From Hyperoodon ampullatus (Eukaryota > Chordata > Mammalia > Artiodactyla > Ziphiidae): a stretch of DNA of 64,000 bases. The translations under genes were made by a program, and so were the position numbers. The DNA lies in assembly GCA_949752795.1 (NCBI GenBank), contig OX457059.1, forward strand, positions 175,348,242-175,412,241, in the 5' to 3' direction. The notes below the pieces were generated by a model that saw only the letters and a program-made list of their open reading frames with translations, was not told the DNA's origin and made no database searches. Numbering within the stretch: the first letter of the stretch is position 1; each line of letters starts with the position of its first letter. Below are positions 1 to 11,270 of this stretch, piece after piece.

Positions 1-307
1 AAGCACACATGCGATTCTTTTGATTCCAAAGACTAAGCCCCTGTGTGAAATCATAAGCACGACTCACTGGCTTCTGTGCCGGAGGAGTGGTGCTCCTGGT
101 GAGGAAAGGCGGGTTGTGAGTTTACACACGTGTGTGTCTGTGCACGTGTGTGCGTGCATGGGCAGCAGTGACAGCTCCAGAGACGATTCCAGTGGAGGGT
201 GCGCCGACAGATCTTGATTTGTCCGGGAGGAGCTTGTCATCGTGGTGGGGGGGGCCGAGGGCAGTGTCTTGTGCTCATGCAGGTAACCGGCGTCTCTGTG
301 TGCACAG

Positions 308-390
308 TTCCTTCCCGTGTACACCCCCTCAGAGGAGGAGAAGAAGGACCCCACTCTGTACGCCAGCAACGTGCGCCACGTGATGGCAGA
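308..390 (+). CDS. LPCAT1: LPCAT1 exon (human exon 9 equivalent)
   Basis: Acceptor CACAG ends at 307 and the donor GTGAGT starts at 391. The 83 nt begin in phase 0 and encode FLPVYTPSEEEKKDP then TLYASNVRHVMA, leaving two bases of a Glu codon. The human equivalent reads FLPVYSPSEEEKRNP, so this is a clear orthologous exon just after the acyltransferase domain. Confidence 0.95.
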
Positions 391-3300
391 GTGAGTGAGC
401 GCCCCTTCCGCGGCGGGGTGGCGGGGTCTGCGGGAAGCCCCGGTGCCCTTGGCTTCCCTGAGCGTTCGTTACTCGGTGTCCTTGTCCGCCAGTGTCGTGG
501 CCTTGCTGTAAAACCAGTCAGCGGCATCGGGGAGGTGGCTGGAACCAGCCTAGGCTGAGCATCGGCCAGAGTGTGCTTGGCTGCATGCTTTGTCTCCTGA
601 TTCTGTTGGAGGACATTTCTGCTTGTTCAACATTTGGAAGATGGTTCATTGCCACTTAATTCTGCACATTGCAAACATCCCCATTAGCCAGCAGTCCCCA
701 TGGGGACTGCGTCCGTGCGCGTCCCTTGGAGACAGGCAGCGGGGCCGCGGGCGAGAGCACTGGCCTGGGCTGGTGCGTCCTCGACACTTGCCATCTACCC
801 ACACAGCGTTCCTAAGGTTCTTACTCCGTCCCGCCGAGCTAAGTGTGGTATTTGTGCACTTAATCTTGCGCTGCTCGTACAACAGTGTGTGTGTGGCCAG
901 GAATCTTCTCACCTCCTATTTCCCTGCAGTTGCCGCTTGTTTCAGGCCCTGGCAGCCTCAGCCCAGACCCCAGGCGCCTTCCCCCTTCCTCTCAGCCCCA
1001 GCCCCTCCCTCCCCTCCTCTCTCCTCCCGGGCAGGGGCTGCCTCTGAGTTCGGCCACTGCAGTGCCTGGAGGGGTGCTCAGACGGTGTCACCTGTGGGGA
1101 CGTGCACACAGCTGCTCTGGTGCGACTTAGGTTCTAAGGGAAAGTCCATCTCCTCACTACGGATGCGTCGTCCCCGCTTTAGTGCATTCTGTGAGACACA
1201 CTGAGCAAAATCATGCGTTTAGCCTCAGCACACGTGAATTAAACTCAGCCAGGCGTTCAGTCTGCCCAGGCGTCCTCAGAGTGTTAGGCGCTGGGAATGG
1301 AGTCCAGCAAAACACGCCCGCTCCCCTCAGGCCCCCCTTCTCCGAATCCCACATGCGGACACAGAGCTGCCGGGATGCGGGAGATTCTCAACTCCCAGCT
1401 TTTGGGAAGTCAGGGCAGTGAGTGACACCCTTGATCAACCTCTAGATAAGAAAATAATATCCAGAGTCACAGACCTGACAGGTTAGGTGTAATTTTTTTT
1501 TTTTTAGTTCGTGTTCAGACAAATTAACTATTAAATATTTTAAATATGTGTCCTAAAGAAACTTTTATGGCGTCATATGATCTGTGTTAACAGAGACGCG
1601 TCACGTTCAGTGGAAAAGGGCAGAAACCCATCGGGTCTCCCCTTGCCTCACAGCCAGAACCACAGGCGTGGGCCGTCACCTTCCTGGTCTTTAGTCACAC
1701 CGGGGCTGCACCTGGGAAGGGCCCGGGTCCTGACAAGCTTTGCAGGCGGCCCTGAGCCAGCCCCCTCCCCCTTCCTGTGGGTAGCCCGGGAGCTCCTGGG
1801 GCAGTTCTGGCGTCTGTCCCCACGCGACCAGGCCTAAGTGCTCTTAAGGGGAATTTAGCAGCCTCGGAAAGAAGCCCTCAAAGTCGCTGTTTCCTTATTA
1901 CCTGACTGCACACAGCATTGCCATGGCAACAAGGAACTATAGCTGTGCCCCAGTACCCGCCAGGGACTGGTTCCAGGACCCTCGGAGACCAAAATCCAAG
2001 GATGCTCGAGTCCCTTATGTGAGACAGTCTGGTGCAGCTGCCCTCTGTATCCTTGGATGTGGAACCACGGATCCAAAGGGCCGACTGTCCCATTGAAATG
2101 AGTAAACGCCCTTTCAGTTACGGAGGCGGGGTTGGGGGGCAGTTTTCTATATGTGGTCAATTTCCTACCATGAATGCACTTTCCAAAATAGTCAGGAGAA
2201 GGCTATTTTTCTTGAAATCTGACGCCGCTCTGTGGAATGACTGGGTTCTGACTCTCCCTCTGACTTCAGGGTGGTGCCAGCACAGATAGCAGTGGTCCCT
2301 GCGGCCTGCAAAGATGACTTGAGCTGAACTGAGCACCACTGCGGGCAGCGTCGTCCTCTTTAAGGCGCTAGATGCGTGCTAGTTCCCTAGTGGGCGGAAA
2401 CCACAGCGATACGAGGCTAACCACGAAGCTGGGGCGGCCCCAGCTTCCAAGTAATGGAGATTTGGGGTCAGCTCTTCGGCCTTTATGTTTACTGCTGAAT
2501 ATGGTCTTATTTATTTATTTATTTGTTTGTTTGTTTCTATTTTGGCCACACCTCGAGGCATGTAGGGTTGTTCCCCGACCAGGGATGGAACCCGGGCCGC
2601 TGCAGTGAAAGCGCCAAATCCTAACCACTAGGCCACCAGGGGACTCCCTGAACGTGGCCTTTAAACGTCACCTTTCCGCCCACCTCAGCATCCAGAGCAC
2701 TCGCTCTGCTGCCCCGAGGGGGCGGCTGATGGCAGTGCCCTCCTCTCTCGCAGGGCCCTGGGCGTCTCCGTAACTGACTACACGTTTGAGGACTGCCAGC
2801 TGGCCCTGGCGGAAGGCCAGCTTCGTCTCCCCGCGGACACGTGCCTTCTAGAGTTTGCCAGGCTGGTGAGGGGCCTGGGGTGAGTTCCCTGCTCCTTTCT
2901 CTTGAGCGCCCAGTTGGAGGCAGCGCTCCTGTGGGTGCCTGTGACACCCCCCAGGCCGCCGCAGGGTCTCCGCCTGGGCACTTGGTGACCGAGCTGGAGG
3001 TCACGGGTGGCGGGCAATCGAGATAATTAATGGTGCTTTTTCTGAGATTTGGGGTGGTTTTTTTTTTCTCTTTTTTTCAAATACAAGCTTCATTCCACAC
3101 AGAAGTGTCTTAAACCCTGAATGGTCGGCCCTGGCCGTCTCTGTATGGACGCCCCCGCCGCCCCCGTCCGCCATCCCCTGAGGACCTGCCCAAGGGTGGG
3201 GCCCGTACACCCACAGGGGTGTCAGTGCTTGTGCGGATGCTCACACAGGACACACTCGTGCCTTCAAGCTCCTGGAAGAGCCTCTTTTCTCGAGGACTGA

Positions 3301-6300
3301 CTGCTGCTTGGTCTATGAATCCTTTTAATGTGTTGTTGGGGTTTAATACATAACAGTAAATCTGCCATTTTCAGCATTTTGTAATTTTATTGAAAAAAAA
3401 TGTTCCCCTCATTTTTTGTTTAGGCTAAAACCAGAAAAACTCGAACGCGACCTGGACAGACACGCAGACAGCGCCAGGCTGAAGCGGGGCGGGAGGCTGA
3501 CTCTGCCCGGGCTCGCGGCGCAGCTGGGGGTCCCCGAGTCCGAGGCGCTGGAGGACCTGTTTGCCCTGTTTGATGAGGTGAGGCCTTGTGGGGGGGCTTG
3601 GGGGCAGCTGTGTCCCTCGACAGAAACGTTCTTCAGGCAATTTTGGAAGCAGAGAAGGGGAGACCAGCCCTTGTTGCCCATCCTGCCAGCCCCCCAGTCT
3701 TTTGGGGTATTTTCTCCCCCAAAGATGCTGTCAAATGCACATAGAAATTTGGCTTTAAATCAGCGTTTGCTGATAAACACGCCTGTAGTTGGGGTTTTTT
3801 TAAGCGGTTGCCAAAAGGCCTGGGACGTCACACGCATGCTCGGGAGGGGGCAGGGCTGTCTCCTGAAAGCGTCTCTTCCCAGGGAGGCAGCGGGGAGATG
3901 GACGTGCGGGAGTACTTGGTCGCTTTGTCCGTCGTGTGTCGGCCGTCGCAGACCCTGGACACCATCCAGCTGGCGTTCAAGGTAAGTGTGGCGTTTACGT
4001 GACCTTTAAGTTGTGGGGTCAGTGAGACCTGGGTCACGTGAGACCTGTGAGGCTTTTCATAGCCCCTTATGACTTCGGTAAACGTACTGTTTGCCTGCTC
4101 TTCTCACATAAGCTTGTACTGGCCGTTGTTTGTAAAAAGGCCCACAAACCTCCTCTACTTGATTCCTCCCTGGAATCAGAGCCCTCACTCCTAAGATAAG
4201 AGTGTGGAGAAGGGTCTTCCTGAGTCCTGGATGCCTGAGCAGGACCAGTGGGTTCTAGCTCCCAGCACGGCCTCCCCATCCCATCAGCCTGTTGACCAGA
4301 GGAAAGCAGGGCTTCGGGACTAAGGAGCCGCCTGCCCCAGCGCAGCCCAGAGCCAGGCCGTTCACCATGGGTGCAGTGAGTCTGGGAGACTGGGGAAGGC
4401 CCATGATGGGGCCCCGGCCCGCCCACAGATCCACCTGGCTGCCCTCAAGCATGGCCTCACCTGGTCAGTCCCCTAGGGTGGAGCTGGGCACGCTTTGCCA
4501 CATAGAGACATCCTGTCTGTGTCTCACAGGTGCAACTCACATTAGCCAGACTCACGAAAACATGACGTATAGGTCAGGAAGCCGCTGTCACTCACTGCCG
4601 GGAAAACCCCTTCTCTCCCTTCTGACCCCAGCAGACCCTCTCCATGGCACACTGGGAGAGTCCCCCACGGTGCAGGGCGGCTTCTGCGGGTCAGGTCACG
4701 GAGGTTAATCAGACGGCAGCGGCCCTCGGTAGCGCCCTGTCTCAGAAAGCCTGTCCCCTCCTCCAGCCTTGGCGGGCACCTCCAGGGTGGCTCTTGGGCT
4801 CGTCGCCCCCGTGCCGGTGCTGCCTTGGCCACGCCCTGTCTGGTGGCCCTGCAGCAGCTTCTCTGACATCTCCTGGTGGACTCTGCTGCCACAACAGTGG
4901 CTGGCAGGGAGGTAGCCAGCTTGTTTCTCAGTGAAACAGCTGAGCATGAGCATGGCCACCTTCTAGCAGCGCTACCAAGGCCCCCACCTGAGGGCAGGCG
5001 CGAGGGCCGCGGGGAGGACGGCGCTGCTCGTGCCGCCTTGTGGGTCCCGGCACTTCTCCACGACGACGTCCCCTGCAGTGACCACCCCTCACGGGCCCCC
5101 TGGGAAGGCAGACAGCCCCATGCCCGGGCATCCGCACGGCGGGGCCGGTGTGTCCTGCTCATGTGGACATCCCGCCGCGGGAAGCCCACCTCTAGGCAGG
5201 AGGGCAGAGTGACCGCCCCAAGAAGTCCGGGGGTTGGGGAGCAGGTTGGTCAGGGGGCCCACAGCGTGGGGAGGAGAGCCTGCAGATAGCACAGCAGTGA
5301 TGGCCCCCAGCTCTGCAGCCCCTGGTCAGGCTGGGGTGGGGGAGGCAGGGGTCGCTTCTCCCAAACTGGGGCAGGAGGAGGAGGACATCAGGCATTTACA
5401 GCGCAGGATGGAATGCGGTCGTGTGCTGGTCTGGTCTCAGCCCGTCGGTAGCCAGGGCTGTGGCTGGACCAGCCCCTGGGGCTCCCAGTGTGACTGCAGG
5501 ACGCCCTCGGCGACAGCCATCAGGGAACTTGGAAAAGACAGGTCTATTACTCACAGGTCCTGGAGGGCACACGGCGTGCCCTGGGGGCAGCGAGGTCACA
5601 GGTCACGGGGCTCTGCCTTTGTCAGGGTTGAGGGTAGGGGCCTAGGGTTTTGGGGGTTCACTCTTTCTTGGTGAATTTAAAGCGTTAAGAGTGGGAATTA
5701 GGGCACGGGAGAGGAGAAGCAGGGTCCCTGAGGTGGTCAGTTATGTGGGTCACCCAGGGCCTTCTGGAAGGGGGACCTCACAGAGGCGGGGCGGCCTCGC
5801 TCCTTTCCTGGCAGTTTCACTGGTCACCACGACTCACAGCCGCAGCGTGTTCATTCAGGTGGGCATCTGTGAAGTGGGCACCTCGCAGCCAAAGGCTGAA
5901 CGCCAGGTCCTCACGTTGTAGTGTATATACCACCCTTTCTTGGTGGGTTTAAAACACAAGAGCAGGGCCTCCCTGGTGGCGCAGTGGTTGAGAGTCCGCC
6001 TGCCGATGCAGGGGACACGGGTTCATGCCCCAGTCTGGGAGGATCCCACATGCGGCGGAGCGGCTGGGCCCGTGAGCCATGGCCACTGAGCCTGCGCGTC
6101 TGGAGCCTGTGCTCTGCAACGGGAGAGGCCACGACAGTGAGAGGCCCGCGTACCGAAAAAAAAAAAAAAACACAGGAGCAGGGAACTGAAGGCTCCTGGC
6201 TGCCACCCTGCCCGAGGTGCTCAGTGCTCCCGAGGGCTCGGTCGTGCAACTGAGTTCCGGCCACTCTGACCCTGTGGTATCTGGGCCGGCCGGAGATCTG

Positions 6301-7902
6301 GGAACGCCAAGGAGGAGAAACAGCTGCCCTGGGTAGTCGGGGCTGGCGGGGCCACGGGGTGACGCCTGCCCCTGCCTTGCAGATGTACGGGTCGCAGGAG
6401 GATGGCAGCATAGACGAGCACGCCCTGTCCAGCATCCTCAAGACTGCCTTGGGAGTGGCTGAACTGACCGTGACCGACCTCTTCCGGGCGATCGACCAAG
6501 AGGAGAAGGGCAGGATCACGTTTGGTGAGTGCTGGGAGCTGGGGAGGCCACCCCTAGTGCGAGGTGGGGGAGTTACTGCCCCTGCCCTCTCGCCAGGCTC
6601 TCCTGAAACCTGGCAGGGCTGGGGTGGGAGCTTCCAGTCTCGCTTCTGCAGGCCATTAACAGAAGCACGTTCCCAGCCCAGCTGTAAAGTAGGCGCCTTC
6701 CCCGGGGCTGCGGCCGGGCTGAGATCAGGGTCCCCGGTGGGGGGAGGAACCCCATGCCCGGCCCATCAGGACCGATTCCTGGGGCATCTCCTCTCCCGGG
6801 GTTTTGGCTGTGTCACCTGTCGCCACACAAAGCGGAACAGCCGAGATCCTCGGGAACTGGGACCGGAACCCGCCTGGGGACCGAGGCCGGGGGCGTGGGA
6901 GCAGCAGGAGCTCCAGAAGGCGGCCCGCTCAGCGCGCCGGCCGCGTGCACATCTGAGGATGAGCCCATAATCTCCCTAAAGTAGGAGGAGACGTTTGCTC
7001 AGGAAAGGTCACTGTGCACGTCGTGTTTGGATGTGTTTTTAAATCGCATCCAAATGTCAGGCAGGTGCCGCAGCGCGTTGGTCTGGGTGTGCGCGCGTGT
7101 CTGCGCTAAAGGGGGCCGTGCCTCCCGGGGAGCGGGTGCTACTGCTGAGCCTCGGAGCCCTGACCGACCACAGACTCCCTGTGGAGGCAGCTCCGCTCCC
7201 CGCGAGAGCACGGCATTTCTCTGCAGCCGCTGGAGCTTGCAGTGCCCTGGGCCCGGGCCTCTGAGCATCACCTAGCCCCCAGGGTGCCCCAGTGCGAGCC
7301 CGAGGGCGCTCCCCACCCCGACGCCGGGACCCAGGGCCACCAGGAGACACACAGCCGCTCAGGCCCCACGATGGCTCGGGGTGACTCTCTGTGCACCTGG
7401 TGTCCCCAGAGCCTAGCTGTGTCCATCGAGGCTCCTGCCTCGGGTGTATCAGGCCGCTGCCAGGATGCTGAGCACCCAGAATACATCCCTGACTGGATCC
7501 TTTAGTTTCCCCAAAGCAGGAGTAGCCGAAAGGACGTGAGAGCCACCCTGGTCTTCACGGGGAATGGGGTACACAGAGAAAACTGAGGTGCAGTGCCTCG
7601 TGTGGCCTCCCGAGGGTCCACGTAGATGCCACGATGCCCCCAGGGTGTGAGTGGGGTGCCCGGACTCTAGACCTTTGCCCCCGCAGGCCGGTAACCAAGG
7701 TGCCTTTGTCTTTCCAGCCGACTTCGAGAGGTTTGCCGAAGCGTACCCCGACTTCGCGGAGGAATACCTGTACCCCGAGCAGACGCACTCCCAGAGCTGC
7801 GCACAGACACCCCCGGCTCCCACCCCCAACGGCTTCTGCGCCGACTTCAGCCCCGAAAACTCGGCCGCTGGGACGGAGCCTTTTCGTAAGAAGCTGGACT
7901 AG
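308..7902 (+). CDS. LPCAT1: LPCAT1, C-terminal half (six exons, 5' part outside window)
   Basis: Lysophosphatidylcholine acyltransferase 1 is an ER and lipid-droplet membrane enzyme that acylates lysophosphatidylcholine with acyl-CoA (Lands cycle; saturated PC of lung surfactant). Six exons (308-390, 2754-2879, 3424-3577, 3883-3981, 6383-6524, 7718-7902) join in one frame through GT-AG introns to give 262 codons plus TAG. This matches the last half of the 534-residue human protein with no indel that I can see. The acyltransferase motifs lie upstream of the window. Visible here are the FLPVY start, the YTFEDCQLALAEGQ block, an EF-hand loop DEGGSGEMDVRE, a second loop around DQEEKGRITFAD and the C-terminal KKLD, a di-lysine ER-retrieval type tail. 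If exon structure is as in human (14 exons), these are exons 9-14. The gene points toward SLC6A3, as in human. Confidence 0.96.
391..2753 (+). other. LPCAT1 intron with one SINE
   Basis: Intron between the first two exons in the window; 1-307 is likewise intronic. It contains a T-run (about 1493-1505) and a minus-strand SINE at 2505-2647. Apart from these I see no conserved or coding feature. Confidence 0.8.
2505..2647 (-). mobile_element. tRNA-derived SINE (CHR/Bov-tA type), minus strand
   Basis: The reverse complement begins with the tRNA-like A-box region (complement of CCACTAGGCCACCAGG) and has a degraded B box. It ends in an A-rich tail seen here as TTTATTTATTTGTTTG. Imperfect flanking repeats (CTGAATATGGTC and CTGAACGTGGCC) look like an old target-site duplication. 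It is more diverged than the copies at 5968 and 21081. Confidence 0.75.
2754..2879 (+). CDS. LPCAT1: LPCAT1 exon (human exon 10 equivalent)
   Basis: Acceptor CTCGCAG ends at 2753 and the donor GTGAGT starts at 2880. The 126 nt encode ALGVSVTDYTFEDCQ, then LALAEGQLRLPADTC and LLEFARLVRGL, almost identical to human. This is the best conserved exon of the set. Confidence 0.96.
3424..3577 (+). CDS. LPCAT1: LPCAT1 exon (human exon 11 equivalent), start of EF-hand region
   Basis: Acceptor TTTGTTTAG ends at 3423 and the donor GTGAGG starts at 3578. The 154 nt complete a Gly codon, then encode LKPEKLERDLDRH, a divergent middle part (ARLKRGGRLTLPGLAAQLG) and ALEDLFALFDE. Length equals the human exon, but the middle third differs at many positions and is GC-rich. 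The last residues D-E open the first EF-hand loop, which continues in the next exon. Confidence 0.94.
3883..3981 (+). CDS. LPCAT1: LPCAT1 exon (human exon 12 equivalent), EF-hand loop
   Basis: Acceptor TCTTCCCAG ends at 3882 and the donor GTAAGT starts at 3982. The 33 whole codons encode GGSGEMDVREYLVALSV then VCRPSQTLDTIQLAFK. With the preceding D-E this gives the loop DEGGSGEMDVRE. It has the Gly at loop position 6 and the acidic residue at position 12 of an EF-hand, but position 3 is Gly instead of an oxygen-bearing side chain (Ser in human). Confidence 0.95.
5968..6170 (+). mobile_element. CHR-2-type cetacean SINE, plus strand
   Basis: It starts CCTCCCTGGTGGCGCAGTGG (A-box region), has a GGGTTCATGCC B box and a conserved tRNA-unrelated body, and ends in a run of A. 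The flanks are AAACACAAGAGCAGGG (5952-5967) and AAACACAGGAGCAGGG (6168-6183), a near-perfect target-site duplication. The good preservation suggests a fairly recent insertion. This family is the main evidence that the DNA is cetacean. Confidence 0.9.
6383..6524 (+). CDS. LPCAT1: LPCAT1 exon (human exon 13 equivalent)
   Basis: Acceptor CCTTGCAG ends at 6382 and the donor GTGAGT starts at 6525. The 142 nt encode MYGSQEDGSIDEHALSSI, then LKTALGVAELTVTDLF and RAIDQEEKGRITF plus one base. The second EF-hand-like loop (DQEEKGRITFAD) spans this junction and is conserved with human apart from Lys to Arg. Confidence 0.96.
6525..7717 (+). other. LPCAT1 last intron
   Basis: 1.2 kb of GC-rich intron between the two final coding exons. 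I see no repeat element and no conserved feature in it. Confidence 0.75.
7718..7902 (+). CDS. LPCAT1: LPCAT1 last coding exon with stop codon
   Basis: Acceptor TCTTTCCAG ends at 7717. The exon completes Ala, continues DFERFAEAYPDFAEEYLYP, then a Pro/Thr-rich tail with NGFCADFSPENS, and ends RKKLD at TAG (7900-7902). The KKLD tail acts as an ER-retention type signal in this family. The 3'UTR follows directly. Confidence 0.96.
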
Positions 7903-9782
7903 GACGTAAGGTTCTGGAGAGACGAGGACTCTCCGCAGCCGCCGCCCCGTTTGCTGTGACAGCATCCGGGCTCCACGCTCCCACACGTGCTGTCCCTTTC
8001 CTGCCCACGGGCCCGAGTCCTAGAGCAGCGCGGGCCCGAGGCCGTGGCCGTGCGTGCCCTGACGGGCGCGGTGAGCTCATGGGGGCGGCTCCTGGGCCTC
8101 CCTTCCAGGCGGCACTCGGGGGCCGGCCCAGGCATTGCTCTCTTTTCACCTCGAGCCTCCCGTTTTGTTTCCGTGCTCTCCCACCGTCCCTGCTGGCCCG
8201 TTCCAGGCTGCGCAGGCCAGCGGCTGCCACACGCACCTGAAAGCGGGATGTGTCACCCGCGTTTCGATTCCGGCACAAAGTCTCTGCCGACCTCGGTGGA
8301 ATCGGTGGGCAGAACCGCCATCTGATTTTTCAACGTTTCTATATTTGCAGGAGCTCATGAGTATTTTATAAACTTCATTTAGATACTTCAGGAAACACAG
8401 CATTTTTTTACGAAAAGAGAATTGCTTTTCTACTTCATCTTCCTTGGAGGGTCAGGGGATGTTTCTTTATAGGCCCTTTTCCTGGCAGGCCCTGAGGCTG
8501 CCTGGGGCTCTGAGCTAACGCTCCCTCCGGCCTCTCTCGACCAGGGAACTCCCCTCCACCGAGGCTCCCGGCCCGGAACCACCTTTTTGTCTCCTCGGTC
8601 CTTTACAAAAACCCCCTCTTTTTATACCAGCTTTTGGGGTTTCTGTTTCCGTGTGACATGATCTACTTCACCAAAGTGTCAGCTCCGATCAGAGCATTGA
8701 ATACTGGGGAGATGAGGTGGGCCGGGGTGGAAATGGGGGGTTCCTGTCTCCCGGGCCGGGTGCCCCAGGGGATGGTGACACTCTGGAAGGCCCCGCCTGC
8801 GCTGACTGTGCCGCCATTCGCACCAGGGTTCTCGGGGCATCTGGAGACGGATGAGCCTCGGGGAAGGATGGGCAGGCCTGGGGGGCTCCAGTCCCTCTCC
8901 GTGTCTGGGGGCGTCAGTAGGGAGCAGTGCCGCCGGGCTCGGGGAGGGGCTCCAGGTGCTGCCTTCACCCTCATGAAACCACCTTGATTCACCTCCTTGT
9001 GACGTATCTAGAAACCTGTCGTCAAAGCACAATGACAACCACACACTGAGTTCCCTGAAGCAAAGCCTCTGGGTCTGTTTGGGAAATTTTTTTTGAGTTT
9101 CTAATTTCTCTTGGGGGCATCTCCATAGGAAGTGACCACCAGAGCCAGAAGTACAGGGAAAATGTTTACTAACTTCCTGAGGCTTGGAGATGTGCGTGTC
9201 TCCAGTTAGACGTCAGAAAAGGAAACACCCTTAACTTCCGTTCATTCCGAAGCCCCTCCTGCCCCGCGCAGGGTGCGTGCGGGGTGACTGACATCATTCC
9301 AGGGCGCTCGCCCGTCAGGCGCAGAGCTTCCCGCACAGCCTTGGTAGCGAACAGGACTGATTTCATGATCGTGGGATGCGTGGAGTTTCATTTTTAAAAG
9401 AGAAAAACCCACACCTGGCAATGAAGGAGGTGAACAAGCTGAGATGTTCTGAGGAAGGGCCTGGGCCCTGCGTCTGTGGATGAAGGGTTTTTGAATGAAA
9501 TGCCGCTGTGCGTTTTCAGGAAAAAAATCTCTGATAAACAGACATTGAATGGATGTTTGTTCCTCCAGATACTCTTTTCTCTTTCGTAGCGACTTAGGGT
9601 CGCGGGCATCCAGAACTGTGAACGTACAGAGCTCGGGACTGAATCCCCTTGTGTGGGACCAGGAGCCACAGGGGCGCCCGCCGCCTGCAGAGGCCCTGCC
9701 GGGCGCGAGGCGGGTGGGACGGGAGCCTCCCAACAAACTCGGGGTTTTCAATGGAACGAATAAAACGCAAAGTCTTACGTAC
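7903..9782 (+). other. LPCAT1: LPCAT1 3'UTR
   Basis: Non-coding sequence of about 1.9 kb from the LPCAT1 stop to the first good polyadenylation signal. It is GC-rich at first and more AT-rich after 8320. No interspersed repeat was recognised inside it, which fits exonic sequence. The length agrees with the roughly 2-kb human 3'UTR, but the exact cleavage site is inferred. Confidence 0.7.
9759..9764 (+). terminator. LPCAT1: LPCAT1 polyadenylation signal AATAAA
   Basis: AATAAA is followed about 35-55 bases later by a T/GT-rich stretch (9795-9816), the usual downstream element. Cleavage would be near 9775-9790. No other AATAAA was noticed between the stop codon and here. Confidence 0.65.
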
Positions 9783-11060
9783 TTGAGGACGTATTTGTTA
9801 TGTGCGGTTTTTTTCATCGGAAAGACAACAGCAGACATGATGCAGGCTATGACAGGAGAACCAGTCCCACTGAGATTTCTTAGTGCTTTTCTAGGACGTT
9901 GGGGAAGCATCGTAATTGAACTTCTGTAGAAAAAGCTTTCTGGATGGCAAAGGGAGGGTCGGAGGTTTCACTGGCATGCAGACAGCGGCTGACGTCTCAC
10001 AGAACTCAACCTCGTAGGCTGTTTGCCGACCTGCTGAGTTGGTCTCTATAATTTCTCTGTGAAACACGCACCTTCCACGTACGCTTTGTCGAGCAGAGAC
10101 AGGAATCTTGAATTCGTCCTATTAAATCAGTGAAGGATTTAGAAATAGAAGTGAAAGAGCGAGCTGATGTACTGCAGTCCCGAACACTGTATAGGAGAAA
10201 ATTGAGGTTGTGTAGCCAGCGGCTTCCGGATGGAGTGACCCTTAGCATCGTGTTCATGTCGTAAGTCAGGGAAGCCGGAGAGGGAGCCCATGGTCTGACC
10301 CCATCGGGGCAGCGGCGGAGGAAATGCACCAGAATGACATTCATGCACCAACCGGGGTAGGCGTTGGCCCTTCCTAACGTAACAAATAGGTGTTGCCTTT
10401 GAAATTGGTTAAAGTTTGCTCAAGTCTTTAAGTAAAAAAACAGGGCCAAAGCAAGCCAGGGTCTGGACATTTCACATTCAAAGCTGGGCACAGCTTCCCA
10501 GTCGAAGGAAGGGGACAAGCAGCCTCTGGGAGCTGGGGAGTGGGGGGAGGAGGGCACACTGCCCTGGGACCTGCCGCGGCTTCCGGGGCTTCCCAGCACC
10601 TCAGAGGGGACGGGTGTTAAGGAGGGGTGGGCGCTCAAGGTGTTCCTGGTGGCGATTCCTACGGAAGCAGAAGGTTCACCTCTGCCCAACTCCCTGCCCC
10701 CATTTGCTGATCCGGCCGGAAGCCCCCTCCTGGGGCGGAGCTCCGCACGTGGGGGTGGGTGCCGCCGAGAGCAGCAGCGGCCAGTGGCCAGGACGGCCCG
10801 TCCCTCCAGGCACGCAGCGCCCATCCTCGCTCCTTCCCGCGAGGGAGCGACGCGCGTGATGTAATGGTCACTTCTGCAAACGCAGACGCTCCGCCTCCTC
10901 CCAGAAGGTGAGGTCCCGGGGACCCTGGCGTCCCTCCCGGTGATGCTCATTCTTCTGGTGCCGGCAGACACCCCTCGACGCTCTGTCACACGGAAAACTA
11001 GGTTTTCCCTAGTTCCCGAAGTTCCCGCTCCTCACCACTGCCGTTCCCTCTGTAAACTGA

Positions 11061-11062
<2 letters not shown>

Positions 11063-11114
<52 letters not shown>
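11063..11114. repeat. (CA)26 microsatellite
   Basis: Uninterrupted AC dinucleotide run of 52 bp, so probably length-variable. Confidence 0.97.
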
Positions 11115-11116
<2 letters not shown>

Positions 11117-11193
11117 CAGGCAGGAAGGCGGCTGCAAAGGCGCTGCTGTCCTCACTTCCGGGGCCGGTTGTGTGGCTGAGGCCAGTATTTACG

Positions 11194-11270
11194 ACTTCCT
11201 TCCTCCCTCCCCTCCCCTGTCCCCCGTCCCCCTTCCTCCGGCCTCCCTCCCCACCTCCCCCATCCCCTGT
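11194..11270. repeat. Polypyrimidine tract
   Basis: About 75 bp nearly all C and T on the + strand (CTTCCTTCCTCCCTCCCC and similar), only 80 bp from the CA run. Low-complexity sequence. Confidence 0.85.

Larger units (their letters stand above)
2880..6382 (+). other. LPCAT1 introns between the second and fifth exons in the window
   Basis: Three introns: 2880-3423, 3578-3882 and 3982-6382. The first has pyrimidine runs (about 3058-3078). The last is 2.4 kb of GC-rich unique-looking DNA with one SINE at 5968-6170. No other gene was recognised on either strand; long open frames here are compositional. Confidence 0.75.

Noticed and set aside
5968..6060. tRNA-like A and B boxes
   Set aside because: They belong to tRNA-derived SINEs with A tails and target duplications, not to functional tRNA genes.
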